NCBI GenBank assembly: GCA_022009815.1
Contig: CP091725.1
Location: forward strand, 1,736,001 to 1,800,000
From: Bacteroidales bacterium
GTDB lineage: Bacteria > Bacteroidota > Bacteroidia > Bacteroidales > Muribaculaceae
Reading direction: 5' to 3'
Length of the DNA stretch: 64,000 bases
This document shows, piece after piece, positions 9,801 through 19,183 of this stretch (position 1 is the first letter of the stretch; each line of letters opens with the position of its first letter). The notes under the pieces were generated by a model, which saw only the letters and a list, made by a program, of their open reading frames with translations, was not told the DNA's origin and searched no databases. Both the position numbers and the translations under genes were made by a program.

Positions 9801-12800
9801 GTTTTTCTCCTTCGGCATGAACTTGTTGCGGATGTTGAGTTTGATGAACGGATATTCAGAGTCGGCATCGCCGAGCAGGTAGCCACCTCTGTGCGACGCC
9901 TTGCCCTTGTAGTCGTAGTTGGTGTTGTTGCAACCGCCCACAATCTTGTCGGTTATAGTCAGTCCCTCCGGGAATGTGTATTCAAGCACATTTCCGATTT
10001 TGCCGCTTGTCTTCGGCAACACGTTCATGTTTCCGCGGTTTCCGCCGCAGCAGAATGTGCCGATGATGCAGTCTGTCAGTCCCTCGCCGGTCTCGCTGCC
10101 GTTCCATTTGAGCGAGCCTTGTATGTCGGTCTCCACCGGTTGGAAGTAGAGGTCGAGGAGGTGCGGATAGACAATAGGGCGTTTGCTGTTTCCGTAGGGA
10201 GATACACCGTGCTGATGTTTGCGTTTTCGGGGTCGTTGACCCAGTCGATTGAATCGGCAAGATTCAGCTCCTGAGTGTGGTCGTATTCGTCGCCGTTGAG
10301 TTTCTGGAACATGTTCATGTAGTCGTTGTCCTCCGACGTCACAAACAGCTCCTCGCCGTTGCATCCCATAAACACGCCGCCTATTCTCACATGGCTTCCG
10401 ATGTTGACGTTGATGTCTCCCACATACGTGTTGGTGTTTGCTTCTTCCGACGCGCCGTAGGCAAGCATCTTCTGCACGGTGGCAGAGTTGCCGCCGCCAT
10501 ACACGTTTCCGTCGATGCGGATTGTGTCAGATTTCGACACGCCCTTGATGTTGATGTTCACTTTGTTGGTCATCGGTCGCCAAGAGTTGATGTTCACCAT
10601 CTTCACCGCGTCGCTTGTGCTTCGGAGTTGCGTCATGTTCTCGCGCATAGGCACGGTGTAGACCAGAGGCACCGTCTCGGAGTCGGGGTCGTTGGGATTG
10701 ACAGGGTAATACTCGTTGACAGTCACTTTCTTGTTTCCGTTGCGGTCGGTGGCATACAGGTAGTTTCCGTTGCCTGCGCCATACACATCGCCGAACAGAT
10801 GGCCGCCGTAGATGTTGATGGATGTTCCTGTGCCTCCGTTGTCCATAAAGTAGCCATCCTTGTTCAGCCCCACGTTGACATATCCCGACACGTCGTTGCC
10901 GCCATACACGTTTCCATGGATGAAAATGTCGGCATTGCTGTAGGTCGACGTTGTCGGCGTCTTTTCGTAGCCAATCTTCACGGTGGTGCTTTTAAGCACA
11001 TCGCCCATAAATCCGCCGCCGAAGATGTCGTGGCAGTCGATAGCCTTCAGCTCCACGTCGGTGGAGTAGACCGAACTGTAGGTGCCGCCGCCGAACACGC
11101 GTCGGCAGAACACGCCGCCGGAGCCCACGATATGCGTGTCGCCGACCACTTTTCCAGAATATCCGCCACCGATGATGTCCATCACGCAGTATCCGCTGTA
11201 GAAGTGCATGTGCTCTTTGCCTTCCTCTATGTCGATTCCCTCGAGGATACTTCCGCGTCCTTCCATCACCACGTTCACATACGTGTCGCCCATCACAATG
11301 GCGTTGTCGCCGTATCCGCCGCCGAACATGCTGAATTGCGGCGTGCCCACTTTGTTGTAGATTTCCCGCCACTCGTCGCTCGCAAAGAAATTCTTGCCGG
11401 CGTCACGTCCAGCCACCATCTCGATGTCTTTGTAAATAAGGCCTTTTGCCATGGAGAGATAGGTGTTGTTGCCCACGATGCACGCCACGTTGCCACCGGC
11501 ATAGAAGTTGTGGTCCACCAGAAACTTCTTGGCATTGTGGTCGTACTGCGGAGAGTATATCACACCGTTTACGATGCTGGCTGGATACCATGTGCGCGTC
11601 ATCGCGTTCCAGTAGGAACTTACAAGCATCTTTCCGCCAAGAATCAGCATATTGGTGTTGCCGGTGACGTCTGCCGACGTCACCGATACGCTTTCGCTGC
11701 CGTTTGCGGTGACGGTTTCAACGCTGCCGAATCCGCCTCCGTATATGCTCATGGCAAACCTGCCGTCGTAGACCGTCATCAGCGTGTTGCCAAACACCGT
11801 GCCGTTCTGGCAACCGCCATAGGCACGTCCCATGAGTATGGTGTAAAAGTCTTTGTTGTCCTCGTCTTCGGAATGCGCCATGTTGTCTGGGTCGTCGGGC
11901 GAGAGATATTCGTTCTTTGTCTCGTCCCAGTAAGGGTACTTCATCACCGGGCGGTCGAAGATAAGGCACGTGTTGCCGTAGACGCCGCCAAGCTTCCGGT
12001 TGTCGGCGCAAGCCGTGACAGAGCGACCCTTTCCTCCGGCAAACACACTCGACATAATGTAGCCGCCTCGGATGTTGACGAGAGTGGTGCGGTTTGGCGG
12101 GTTTATGTAGTTGTCGCGAGAGAACACCTCCGCGTCAGCCTTTGTCGAGCCAACGTTTGCCACGTCGCCGCCGCCATAGACGTTGCCCATAATCAGAGTG
12201 CGCGAGATGTTGCCCACACTGGCACGGTATTTTATTGTTTTTCCATAAATATGCACTTTTGTCGACTCCACATGCGCCATGTCGGGGAAGTCGATGAGAT
12301 TGCCGTTCTTTTTTACCGACTCCACACCGGCGCCACCGCCGAAGACGTTGTGCCCCACGTTTCCGGATTTGACAAACACCTCCGCATTGCCCTTCACCGA
12401 ACCGAAGTCGTAGCCGCTGCCGTCGGTGTAGTCGCCGTAAGGCATTGAGCCCAATCCGCCACCGAAGATGTCGTGGCATGAAAACTGGCAGTCGGTGTCC
12501 ACGTATGTGTTGCCGGTGACATATCCGGAGTATCCGCCGCCATGCACCTGAAGCATCACGAATCCGGGTTCGCCCAAAGTCCAAGCCAGACGACTGACGT
12601 GGTAGCGTCGGAAGATGTTGGGGTCGTTGTCGCTGCCGTCGTAGCTGCCATAATATATTTTCTTCTCCTCCGGCGACAGCTTGAGATAGTCGGCGTAGAT
12701 TTGTTTCTCAAAATCTACATAGGTTTTGTAGTCCTTGCTTTGGTTGAGATAGCGGTATTTTCTTTCGTTGATGGTCATCATGCCGTTGTCGTCGAGTCTT

Positions 12801-15800
12801 GTTCCAGGCTGTGCGTGGATTTCTGTATTTACCACAGACGTGTTGGCGCCATAGCCCGCGCCAAACAATGAGAACGAAGGATTGGCGACATATATACCGC
12901 ACAGGAACCAGCAGATGCCCTGCACCGTGGTGGGGTCGAACATGCTGATTGTTTTTCCTTTTGAGTCCTTGACGTTGTCGAGCGGAGAGTGGTTGATGAT
13001 GACCGTCGCTTTGCCTGTGCCGGCAACGGAGCTTGAGCCGACATGGCACGCACGGTTGCCGCCGCCAAAGATGTTGTATTTGTTGCCGAATGTGCGCTTA
13101 TCGTGGTCGAAGAACTCCAGAGTGTTGGCGTTGTTCATGATTCTGTCGACCGCCTCTTTGGCGAGCGGGTCGTCGACGCTGTCGAGCGACGGAGCGGCGG
13201 TGATGGCATAGGCAATGTGGATGAATTCTTCAAGGTCCTTGCAGACAGGGCTGCTGTCAGCCTCCACGTCCAGCCATGTGGTGATGTTGCCGTCGGTGTC
13301 GGCTTTGCGGTTCCATATCCATGAGCCGCCGTCCATCTGCACCTTTGTGTTGCCGAGGATGTTGGCATAAGTGCCTGTGCCGGCAACGTCCTTCTTGCCG
13401 AGCACCTCCTCGTCGGCAGTCAGCTCGCTGTCGATGTCAATGTCGCCATATCCGCCGCCATACACGTTCTTGCCCAGCATTCCGCCCTCGATGTGCACAA
13501 GCGTGTTGCCGTCGACCGTTCCGTAAGCGCATCCGCCGTAGATGTCGCCCCAGACGTTAGGCACAACATTGTCGATGCCGCTGTCTACTCCGGGATTGCT
13601 GTTGACCACGTGTACAAGCGTGTTGCCGTTGATGCGGCCGGTGTTGTAGTATTGGTTTGCTTCAGCCTTTTTGCATCCCATGCCGCCGCCAAACACATCG
13701 CCGAAAATGTTGCCGCCACGGATGTCGACAAAAGAGCGGTAGCCGCCGGCACTGTAGCTGATGAACGAGCCGTCGGTCTGGTTGAGCGTCGAGGCGCTTG
13801 TCGGCACGTCGGCAGAGTAGTAGTCGGAAGGTTTTGTCTCTTGGTAAACGCCCACATTGGCATTGTCGCCGCCGCCGTAAACGTTGCCATAAATCATGGC
13901 GTCGTCGGCAACCTCCACCTTGGTTGTTCCTATGACGCGCGCCAAGGTCACAAAGTGGGTCGACGAGGCAGTCTCAGGCTTCAGTCCGGCACTTCCTCCA
14001 AACACGTCGCCATGAGTGGATGCACCGCGCATATACACCTCCGTGTTGCCTCCAATCTGACCGGTGGTGTTGTCCTCGGTCGACGCGATGTCGCCGAATC
14101 CGCCGCCAAACACACGGTGGATGAATGTCTTGCCGTCGATGGTGACTTTGGTGTTGCCAGCCACAGTGCCGGCATATCCGCCGCCAAGCACCGCCCAGAC
14201 AGTGAAGTTGGGCACACCCTTTGAGAGGTCGAGCGAAGGAATGTTGGGGTCGAGATGACCGTCGTGGTCAGGAGCGTATTTGCCATAGTCGCCGTCAACG
14301 TTGACTGTGACATCGGTGCTGCCCACTGTCGTCAGCCGTCCGTATCCGCCGCCGAATACACTGAAGTGCGGATTCTCGTTGTCGGTGTACGACTGCTTCC
14401 ATTCGTCGGTTATCAGCAGTTCGTAAGGAGTCATGCCTTTCTGCATCATCACGGTGGCAAGTCCGGTGCCGTCGGCTGCGCTTGTGGTCACGTTGCCGTC
14501 GGCGTCTTTGTATGTGCCCACGTTGCAGGCAAGATTACCGCCGCCATAGATGTTGTGGGGATTCAGAAACTTGCCGTCGGCATAGAACTTCGATCTTTCG
14601 TATACCATATCCTCAGTGGCAGGCTCGTCGCCCTCACTGTCGATGTCGGGGTCCCAAATGTAGAAGATGTTTTTAACAGAGTCCCACATCTTGAACCATA
14701 TCACATTGATTGAGAAGCTGTCGTCTTTCTGTTTGCCGTTGCTCTGCTCTCCGCCGCCGTCGTCCTCCTCCAGAATCACGTTGGTGTTGCCGAGGATGTC
14801 GGCTGAAGTGACCGTGCCGTCGGTGATGTCGCCGTTTCCGCCGCCAAACACCTGACCGGCGATATTTCCGGCATAAATGTTGACATACGTGTCGTTGGCA
14901 ACCTGTGCAAGATTGCCGCCGCCAAAGATGTCGCCGTAGATGTAGGGAGCCAGCTGTGTGTTGCCAGCGAACGACACGTTGGTGTTGCCGGCAACCAGAC
15001 CCACCAGCTCAGGGTGCTGTGTGCAGCCGTCGCCGGCGGCAAACGCTTGCGAGGCGGGGCGCAGACGGCGTCCGTTGCCGCCGGCAAACACCGAGCCGCG
15101 GATGTCGGCGCTGTCGCCGATCACGACGTTTGTGGCGTTGCCGTCAAACTCAACAATCGCCATGTCGCCTCCGCCATAGATGTTTTTGTAGAAAGTGCCG
15201 CCCATGATGTTCACGCTCGACTGTCCGTAGAGGCGAGCCATGTCGGAAAGCGTCTCGACGTTGGAAGTGCCCATCTCCTTGGCGTCAGCCACACCGTATC
15301 CGCCGCCGAACACAGGGCAGTAGAAAATTCCGCCGTAGATGTTCAGCTCCACGTTGCCATAGGTCTTGCCGAGGGCTTTGTAGTCGCCGGCATTACCGCC
15401 GTAGGGGTCATGCGAATAGAAGTAGTCAGAGCCTCTGCCGCCGGCGAAAATGCCGTTGGTGCAATGAAACTCACCGCCGTTGATGGTGATCGACGCCACT
15501 GTGGCGCCAACCTTTCCGTAGACATTGCCTCCGCATTTGTTTGGAGTGGCGGCGGTGCTCGACCATAGGCCTTTGCTCATAAAGCCGCTTCCTCCGCCAT
15601 AGATACCGTCGATAGGGTCGGTGGTAGAGCCGAACTCACCGCCGGTGATGACAATTTTGGTGTTGGTATTGGCAGGGTCGACATAAGTGAACGACTCGAA
15701 ATCGTCGTTGTTGTAGCAGCGATACGTCACCAGACGGTCTTTCGCGTCGGCATACGGACCGTAGAGCATCACGTCGCCCGTCGCATTCCAATAGGCTATG

Positions 15801-18800
15801 CTTTTATCGGGAGTGTGGCTGTCGGCGTTGTCGTCGCCTTCGCCGATGCCGTTCGTTCCGCCCGCTCCTGCGCCGTAGATGCCGCAGAAGATGTTGTCTT
15901 TCTTAGTGTTGCCGACAGGCAGAATCTCGAATAAGCCACCGTTGATGGTGATTGAGCTGTAGCCATAGAACGGGTTGTTGACAATCACGTTGCCGGTGTG
16001 TCCACGACCGGTGCTGCCGCCATACAGCTCGGTGACAATCACACGGTTGTCAATCCACTCGTCGTTGTTGTTTTCTGAAGACGCCGGGTCGAGCGTGATG
16101 TTTGCGCGTCCCATATACGTGTTGTCAGGCACGTGGTAGTCAGTGCCGTTGTAGGGGAGGATGAAGTCGCGCTGCGCGCCCAGAGAGCCGTTGACAACAC
16201 GCGCCACCTTTCCGCTCCTGATGATGATGTCGACATCCGCATACATCGCACCCTCGTGGCTTCCGGCAAGAATGATACCGGCATCGTAGTCGCTCACCCG
16301 TTTTTTCGTCTCACCCTTGATATCCCTTTCCGGGTTGTGGGCGTCGTTCCATTTGCGGTTGATGTCCATCTCGACGGTGCACTTTATCGGCAAGTTTGGC
16401 GTGCCCATCACACCGTTGTAGTCCATCTCAGACGACGTCTGACGTCCGCCCACGCAGATTGCCGAATAGAAGCCCGATTTGATTGAAATGCCGAAGCCCT
16501 CCTTGCCATGAGGCATCGACTGCTCGAAAGCCTCGATTTTCTCTTTGCTGGCCAGCGGATAGAAACGGCCGTCGTTGTTGAAACCGCCGAAGATGTGGAA
16601 GGCGGTGGTCACCGCGCCGTCGATAGTGCCGTAGTTGGGGGAGTTCTGACCGAAACCGGTCATCTGTATTCCCTCGCCCATCTCAAGGCTGTTGTACTGG
16701 CAGTAGATAATCTTGTAGAAATCGCCGCCGTTGTTTGTCACCGGGTCGTTGTTGAAGGTGATATACTCGAATCGGGTGTCGCCCCAGATCGGCAGACCCT
16801 TCTCGGCACCCGAAATCTCGATAGTGCCCTTGTAGTCGGTGCCATCCCAGTCGCCCGTGATGGTGGCGTTGCGGAAAAGCGGCGATTCACTCTTCACCTT
16901 CGTCCACTCGTCAATCTTCAGCATGTTTTTACCCCTGTTGTTTGAGGTGATGTTGAAGCCCGTGTATTGACTGTTGGTCACGTCGGCATGGCTTGTGCCC
17001 ATCAGCACGATTACGTTCTCGTCCCATGTTCCTGTCTTTGACAGTTTGCTGTAGGCTCCTTTCCACGTCTTCATCGGCTGTGTCGGAGTGTAGCCCCATT
17101 CCTCATCGTCGTTGTCCACGCCCTGCGCGTAGGCAGTGCCGTCGATAGTCACCGCCTCAGGGCATAGAAACACCACGATTGTCACTTTGATATTCTTGCG
17201 GAAGAGGATGTTGCCGCCGCTCTTCACGGTGACCATACAGCTGTATTGGTCTTTGTTTGTGGCTGATTCCGGGCGTACAAACTCATTTGACGTTTCCGTC
17301 AGTTTGGTTGTTTTGTTGTACCATTCGTATGTGATTTCAAGTCCGAGCTCATCGTTTGTGAAATTCTCTTTCGTGTCGTTTTTCACATTTACGATGTATG
17401 TGCCCGGCTTGGTGTCGTAGTCGAGTTCGGCGGTGATGTTGATGGCTTCGACAAGAACGGTGTTGGTGCGCTGGCTGCCGTCGACAGTCATGGCGTAGAC
17501 ATACTGAGAGTAGGTTTGTCGAGGCAGTGTGAACGGGTTGCAGGCAGTGCTGTTGACCTTTTCGCCGTCAGTGTTGTCGGTCGACACAAACCAGTTGTAG
17601 ACGTCGGCGGTTGTTTCGCCGTCCTCGGTTGTCACGGTGAGCACATCGCTCGTGCCACGCTCTGCCTTCAGCGCTATAGAGCTGAATGCGAACCGCTTGG
17701 ACGAGTTGGAATATGACCACGGCTTCTTGTCGAGGTCGTTTTGGTTGATATACAGGTTGTTGAGGATGGCAAACGTCTTTCCGAAAGGCTCTCCGGTGGT
17801 GGCGTCGGTTGCCGATATGTCTTTTTCTACGCCGTATTGGTTGTAGGCGTAGGTGCCGGTCACTTTGTTGGCAGGGGAGAAGTACCAAGTGTCCATCACC
17901 TTGCTTGCGAAGTTGTCGGCGGCAATAAACGCCATCACGCTTGCCTTCTTGCACTGGGTTGTGTTTGCGCTGGTTTTCAATCCCGCGCCGTGCACGTAGA
18001 TGTTTCTTGGCCACACGGCATAGCCCGTTTGGTTTGCAAGCTTACTTGCCGCGCCGAAACCGCATGAAATCGTCACCTGTCCCTCCACACCGTTGAGTGT
18101 GGCATTCTGGAACATATCGACCTCCGTGTCGGCGGAGATGTTGAATATTCTCAGACTCACGAAGTTGTTCAGGTATCCGACGATACCTCCGATTCTGAAT
18201 TTGGTCTTTGTCGAGAAGCTCTCGTTGTTGTCGGAGATTTTTGAGTTGCGGATTATGATGTTGCTGAGTTCCGCGTTCTGTGTCATGTCGGCAGCTACGA
18301 TACCCATCTTTACAGTGTAGCTGGTGTTGTTCAGCGGAAAGTGGTTAGCCGCCTTCTCTATTCGGGCATTGTCGATGATGAGGTTGGTGACAGAGGCATA
18401 GTCGTTCTCGTTGTTGCTCTTGCCGTTGAGGCGAGAGAACAGACCGAACGAAGCCTCTTTTGCTGCGTTGAATGTCCAGCAGACAAGCATATTGCTGATG
18501 GAGCGTCCGTCGCCGTCAAACTTTCCGGCGAAGAAGTGTCCGTCGGCAGCATTTAAGATGCCCTGGGAAGTGCCTATAGGAGTCCACAGACCCTTGCTGA
18601 GGTCGATGTCCTTGGTTAGTTTGAAATGCTTTTGGGAAAACATCTGTTGCGCGTTGCCGCTGTTCACCTCGTGAGCCAGCCTTGCCAGCTCCATATCGTT
18701 GCTGATGAGGAAAGGTTTTTCCTTAGAGCCGTCGCCCTCGGTGCCGTCGGGATATAGCTGGTAAGAGTCGGCATAGAAGTGGTTGCCGTCGTAGTCCACG

Positions 18801-19151
18801 CCATAGGCTTTCGGCTCGATGCTGAACGTGACGGTCTGCGAAGAGTTGTCGGCAGACGTAATTGTCACCTCGCCGCTCCGAGTCTTGTTGGTCAGCGGCA
18901 GCGTGATTGTCTGACCGCTGTCGGAAATGCCGTCGGTTACGCTCTTGGAGTCAACTGTCCAAGCGAAAGAACTTCCGGCAGGGATGTCGGCGGAAACGAT
19001 GGAATAAGCCACCGTGCCGCCCGGGAAGTTCCAAGAGGCTTTAATGTTGTTGCTGCTGAGGCTCTGTGCCGTCGCCAGGTTGATTCCGGCAATCAGAAGC
19101 ATGAGCAGAGAGGAAAACTCGTGATATGCTATGTGTTGAATGTTTTCTCAT
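3722..19151 (-). CDS. Giant repeat-rich surface adhesin (reconstructed single gene, about 5,130 aa)
   Basis: Five consecutive minus-strand segments join into one gene when single lost bases are restored near 10190 (A run), 7915 (G run) and 6850 (A run). From the ATG at 19102 the restored length is exactly 5,128 codons including the stop. Restoring two T near 19115 instead opens an ATG at 19151 that supplies a normal signal peptide (MRKHSTHSISRV followed by a hydrophobic core ending ATAQ). One in-frame TAA remains at 9219-9221. Order of parts: Ig-like N-terminus, GLUG-like region near residue 125, beta-helix-like stretch, about 40 VYGGG-type repeats (roughly residues 1025-3370), a second GLUG-like region, and a C-terminal 60 residues resembling a type A T9SS sorting domain (GQLYRI...PGLYIFGTTKVIVR). 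It is the last gene of a fimbrillin operon, 33 bp after the preceding one. Adhesin function is inferred. Confidence 0.72.
6835..7912 (-). CDS. Giant adhesin, fourth segment
   Basis: About 350 residues continuing from GNKLYGPIYGVVEMNLINV. The sequence is polar and rich in aromatic, Asp and Asn residues, with several short strands ending in YY or YV; I recognise no named domain. It ends near 6850, where a lost A in a GAAAAC context breaks the frame. Restored, KYEKVENISDVIIDE runs into SNPTVYYVQREYTYTIYLTI of the last segment. There is no plausible separate start or signal peptide, so this is not an independent gene. Confidence 0.6.
7872..9218 (-). CDS. Giant adhesin, third segment
   Basis: Same frame as the second segment, after the in-frame TAA. 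If translated separately the first good start would be a GTG at 9143, with no signal peptide, which argues against an independent gene. It contains the last VYGGG-type module (EEAVYGGGYSVAQG, near 9000), then mixed beta-rich sequence (SVDLTGYGFAGHTIDNPKIL). The segment ends near 7915, where a one-base loss in a G run breaks the frame; restored, RKKV continues into GGNKLYGPIYGVVEMNLIN. Confidence 0.6.
   Translation of the reverse strand, partial: KTPAIKQYIYLLDDEWISQGVYEDIVAIDNGNGMRDTITDANRAHYFKKIVPAAPSVGWENVNITIEEAVYGGGYSVAQGSIFANNTTVLKLTDKYNLDYAIIEDGNGDELNKLPGGSTAGFCGNTLVLVGDNKDSEHITISHQDIRPVQLPDGTDLYGYYYKHYASDADAANGIYTYRYISLQDKYFFKSGATPPSGLEGIRENEFYEYDSEGGIFGDGHLSYAQGFRSVDLTGYGFAGHTIDNPKILNTFQRLDIIRLEDNCFSLLGARDYTVNDVNKTPYSIARVGEIKMVANDIRFDSNGHLEAKPDNNTDFRYSTKARNYMGFSNNILYVSAITSNVDFNSGMWRNRHGQLAAASTDNTAFAGMSYQGVKQHYIDDYNANKDKEDAEDPFGEFQKRNDGTAMNMIGIASGYAMKIQLCHETYDAERKKVVETNCTAQSTASWK
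9000..16050 (-). repeat. About 40 VYGGG-type glycine-rich protein repeats inside the giant gene
   Basis: The translation repeats a core of the form (N)(V/I)(Y/F)(G/A)GG(x)G(x)(x), often preceded by a hydrophobic strand with GN-T-x-V and followed by NV/AxV. Examples are NVYGGGYGDI, VFGGGFGDIA, IFGGGNLAQV, NVYGGGDVANV, VHGGGYSGYVTGNTYV and VFAGGKGRSV. I count about 40 over roughly 2,340 residues, spaced 50-60 residues apart on average. At DNA level the copies are diverged, with only the core (xTATACGGCGGCGG-like) conserved. This suggests old duplication with selection on the protein, perhaps the turns of a long beta-solenoid. Confidence 0.75.
9219..10192 (-). CDS. Giant adhesin, second segment
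   Basis: Continues the giant protein after a one-base loss in an A run near 10190 (restored junction TVYLPTENSKRPIVYPH). It carries four or five further glycine-rich modules (VGGNVYGGCFKSGTIIGDV, NVYGAGYG, FVYGGGQQGNVVG). The open frame extends upstream to 10364, but those residues are the out-of-frame shadow of the previous segment. It ends at an in-frame TAA (9219-9221). The codons immediately after it, KTPAIKQYIYLLDDEW, are in the same frame and clearly continue the protein, so the stop is either a real nonsense change or a base error. Confidence 0.65.
10076..19102 (-). CDS. Giant adhesin, N-terminal segment (3,008 aa as read)
   Basis: Longest uninterrupted piece of the giant gene. It begins MLLIAGINLATAQ, the hydrophobic end of a signal peptide lacking a positively charged start, which points to the upstream ATG at 19151. 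Residues 15-100 look like an Ig/PKD-type fold. DGSKEKPFLISNDMELARLA (near 125) opens a GLUG-like region, and an EWGYTPTQPMKTWKGAYSKL stretch starts a parallel beta-helix-like region. From about residue 1025 a repeat of the form GNTxVxIxGG-x-VYGGGxGxV recurs every 50-60 residues. True homology ends near 10190 at TVYLPTE; the last 30 or so residues are out-of-frame read-through, and the frame continues in the next segment. Confidence 0.8.
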   Translation of the reverse strand: MLLIAGINLATAQSLSSNNIKASWNFPGGTVAYSIVSADIPAGSSFAWTVDSKSVTDGISDSGQTITLPLTNKTRSGEVTITSADNSSQTVTFSIEPKAYGVDYDGNHFYADSYQLYPDGTEGDGSKEKPFLISNDMELARLAHEVNSGNAQQMFSQKHFKLTKDIDLSKGLWTPIGTSQGILNAADGHFFAGKFDGDGRSISNMLVCWTFNAAKEASFGLFSRLNGKSNNENDYASVTNLIIDNARIEKAANHFPLNNTSYTVKMGIVAADMTQNAELSNIIIRNSKISDNNESFSTKTKFRIGGIVGYLNNFVSLRIFNISADTEVDMFQNATLNGVEGQVTISCGFGAASKLANQTGYAVWPRNIYVHGAGLKTSANTTQCKKASVMAFIAADNFASKVMDTWYFSPANKVTGTYAYNQYGVEKDISATDATTGEPFGKTFAILNNLYINQNDLDKKPWSYSNSSKRFAFSSIALKAERGTSDVLTVTTEDGETTADVYNWFVSTDNTDGEKVNSTACNPFTLPRQTYSQYVYAMTVDGSQRTNTVLVEAINITAELDYDTKPGTYIVNVKNDTKENFTNDELGLEITYEWYNKTTKLTETSNEFVRPESATNKDQYSCMVTVKSGGNILFRKNIKVTIVVFLCPEAVTIDGTAYAQGVDNDDEEWGYTPTQPMKTWKGAYSKLSKTGTWDENVIVLMGTSHADVTNSQYTGFNITSNNRGKNMLKIDEWTKVKSESPLFRNATITGDWDGTDYKGTIEISGAEKGLPIWGDTRFEYITFNNDPVTNNGGDFYKIIYCQYNSLEMGEGIQMTGFGQNSPNYGTIDGAVTTAFHIFGGFNNDGRFYPLASKEKIEAFEQSMPHGKEGFGISIKSGFYSAICVGGRQTSSEMDYNGVMGTPNLPIKCTVEMDINRKWNDAHNPERDIKGETKKRVSDYDAGIILAGSHEGAMYADVDIIIRSGKVARVVNGSLGAQRDFILPYNGTDYHVPDNTYMGRANITLDPASSENNNDEWIDNRVIVTELYGGSTGRGHTGNVIVNNPFYGYSSITINGGLFEILPVGNTKKDNIFCGIYGAGAGGTNGIGEGDDNADSHTPDKSIAYWNATGDVMLYGPYADAKDRLVTYRCYNNDDFESFTYVDPANTNTKIVITGGEFGSTTDPIDGIYGGGSGFMSKGLWSSTAATPNKCGGNVYGKVGATVASITINGGEFHCTNGIFAGGRGSDYFYSHDPYGGNAGDYKALGKTYGNVELNIYGGIFYCPVFGGGYGVADAKEMGTSNVETLSDMARLYGQSSVNIMGGTFYKNIYGGGDMAIVEFDGNATNVVIGDSADIRGSVFAGGNGRRLRPASQAFAAGDGCTQHPELVGLVAGNTNVSFAGNTQLAPYIYGDIFGGGNLAQVANDTYVNIYAGNIAGQVFGGGNGDITDGTVTSADILGNTNVILEEDDGGGEQSNGKQKDDSFSINVIWFKMWDSVKNIFYIWDPDIDSEGDEPATEDMVYERSKFYADGKFLNPHNIYGGGNLACNVGTYKDADGNVTTSAADGTGLATVMMQKGMTPYELLITDEWKQSYTDNENPHFSVFGGGYGRLTTVGSTDVTVNVDGDYGKYAPDHDGHLDPNIPSLDLSKGVPNFTVWAVLGGGYAGTVAGNTKVTIDGKTFIHRVFGGGFGDIASTEDNTTGQIGGNTEVYMRGASTHGDVFGGSAGLKPETASSTHFVTLARVIGTTKVEVADDAMIYGNVYGGGDNANVGVYQETKPSDYYSADVPTSASTLNQTDGSFISYSAGGYRSFVDIRGGNIFGDVFGGGMGCKKAEANQYYNTGRINGNTLVHVVNSNPGVDSGIDNVVPNVWGDIYGGCAYGTVDGNTLVHIEGGMLGKNVYGGGYGDIDIDSELTADEEVLGKKDVAGTGTYANILGNTKVQMDGGSWIWNRKADTDGNITTWLDVEADSSPVCKDLEEFIHIAYAITAAPSLDSVDDPLAKEAVDRIMNNANTLEFFDHDKRTFGNKYNIFGGGNRACHVGSSSVAGTGKATVIINHSPLDNVKDSKGKTISMFDPTTVQGICWFLCGIYVANPSFSLFGAGYGANTSVVNTEIHAQPGTRLDDNGMMTINERKYRYLNQSKDYKTYVDFEKQIYADYLKLSPEEKKIYYGSYDGSDNDPNIFRRYHVSRLAWTLGEPGFVMLQVHGGGYSGYVTGNTYVDTDCQFSCHDIFGGGLGSMPYGDYTDGSGYDFGSVKGNAEVFVKSGNVGHNVFGGGAGVESVKKNGNLIDFPDMAHVESTKVHIYGKTIKYRASVGNISRTLIMGNVYGGGDVANVGSTKADAEVFSRDNYINPPNRTTLVNIRGGYIMSSVFAGGKGRSVTACADNRKLGGVYGNTCLIFDRPVMKYPYWDETKNEYLSPDDPDNMAHSEDEDNKDFYTILMGRAYGGCQNGTVFGNTLMTVYDGRFAMSIYGGGFGSVETVTANGSESVSVTSADVTGNTNMLILGGKMLVSSYWNAMTRTWYPASIVNGVIYSPQYDHNAKKFLVDHNFYAGGNVACIVGNNTYLSMAKGLIYKDIEMVAGRDAGKNFFASDEWREIYNKVGTPQFSMFGGGYGDNAIVMGDTYVNVVMEGRGSILEGIDIEEGKEHMHFYSGYCVMDIIGGGYSGKVVGDTHIVGSGGVFCRRVFGGGTYSSVYSTDVELKAIDCHDIFGGGFMGDVLKSTTVKIGYEKTPTTSTYSNADIFIHGNVYGGNDVSGYVNVGLNKDGYFMDNGGTGTSINIYGGHLFGDVYGAGNGNYLYATDRNGNKKVTVNEYYPVNPNDPDSETVPLVYTVPMRENMTQLRSTSDAVKMVNINSWRPMTNKVNINIKGVSKSDTIRIDGNVYGGGNSATVQKMLAYGASEEANTNTYVGDINVNIGSHVRIGGVFMGCNGEELFVTSEDNDYMNMFQKLNGDEYDHTQELNLADSIDWVNDPENANISTVYLPTETANALLSIRTSSTSTSNRWRPTYKARSNGTAARPARD

Positions 19152-19183
19152 TTTTTCAAACACTTTATTGTCGTTATCTGTTG

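Noticed and set aside
3722..10364. Treating the five pieces of the giant gene as separate genes.
   Set aside because: None after the first has a signal peptide or sensible start, the junction residues continue smoothly after one-base repairs, and the restored total is an exact number of codons.
6017..15568. Long plus-strand open frames opposite the giant gene (e.g. 302, 430 and 723 codons near 6.0-6.9, 9.0-10.3 and 10.3-12.4 kb).
   Set aside because: They are antisense shadows of a GC-rich, repetitive coding sequence. They lack signal peptides or recognisable motifs, and the coding-strand protein is clearly the conserved one.
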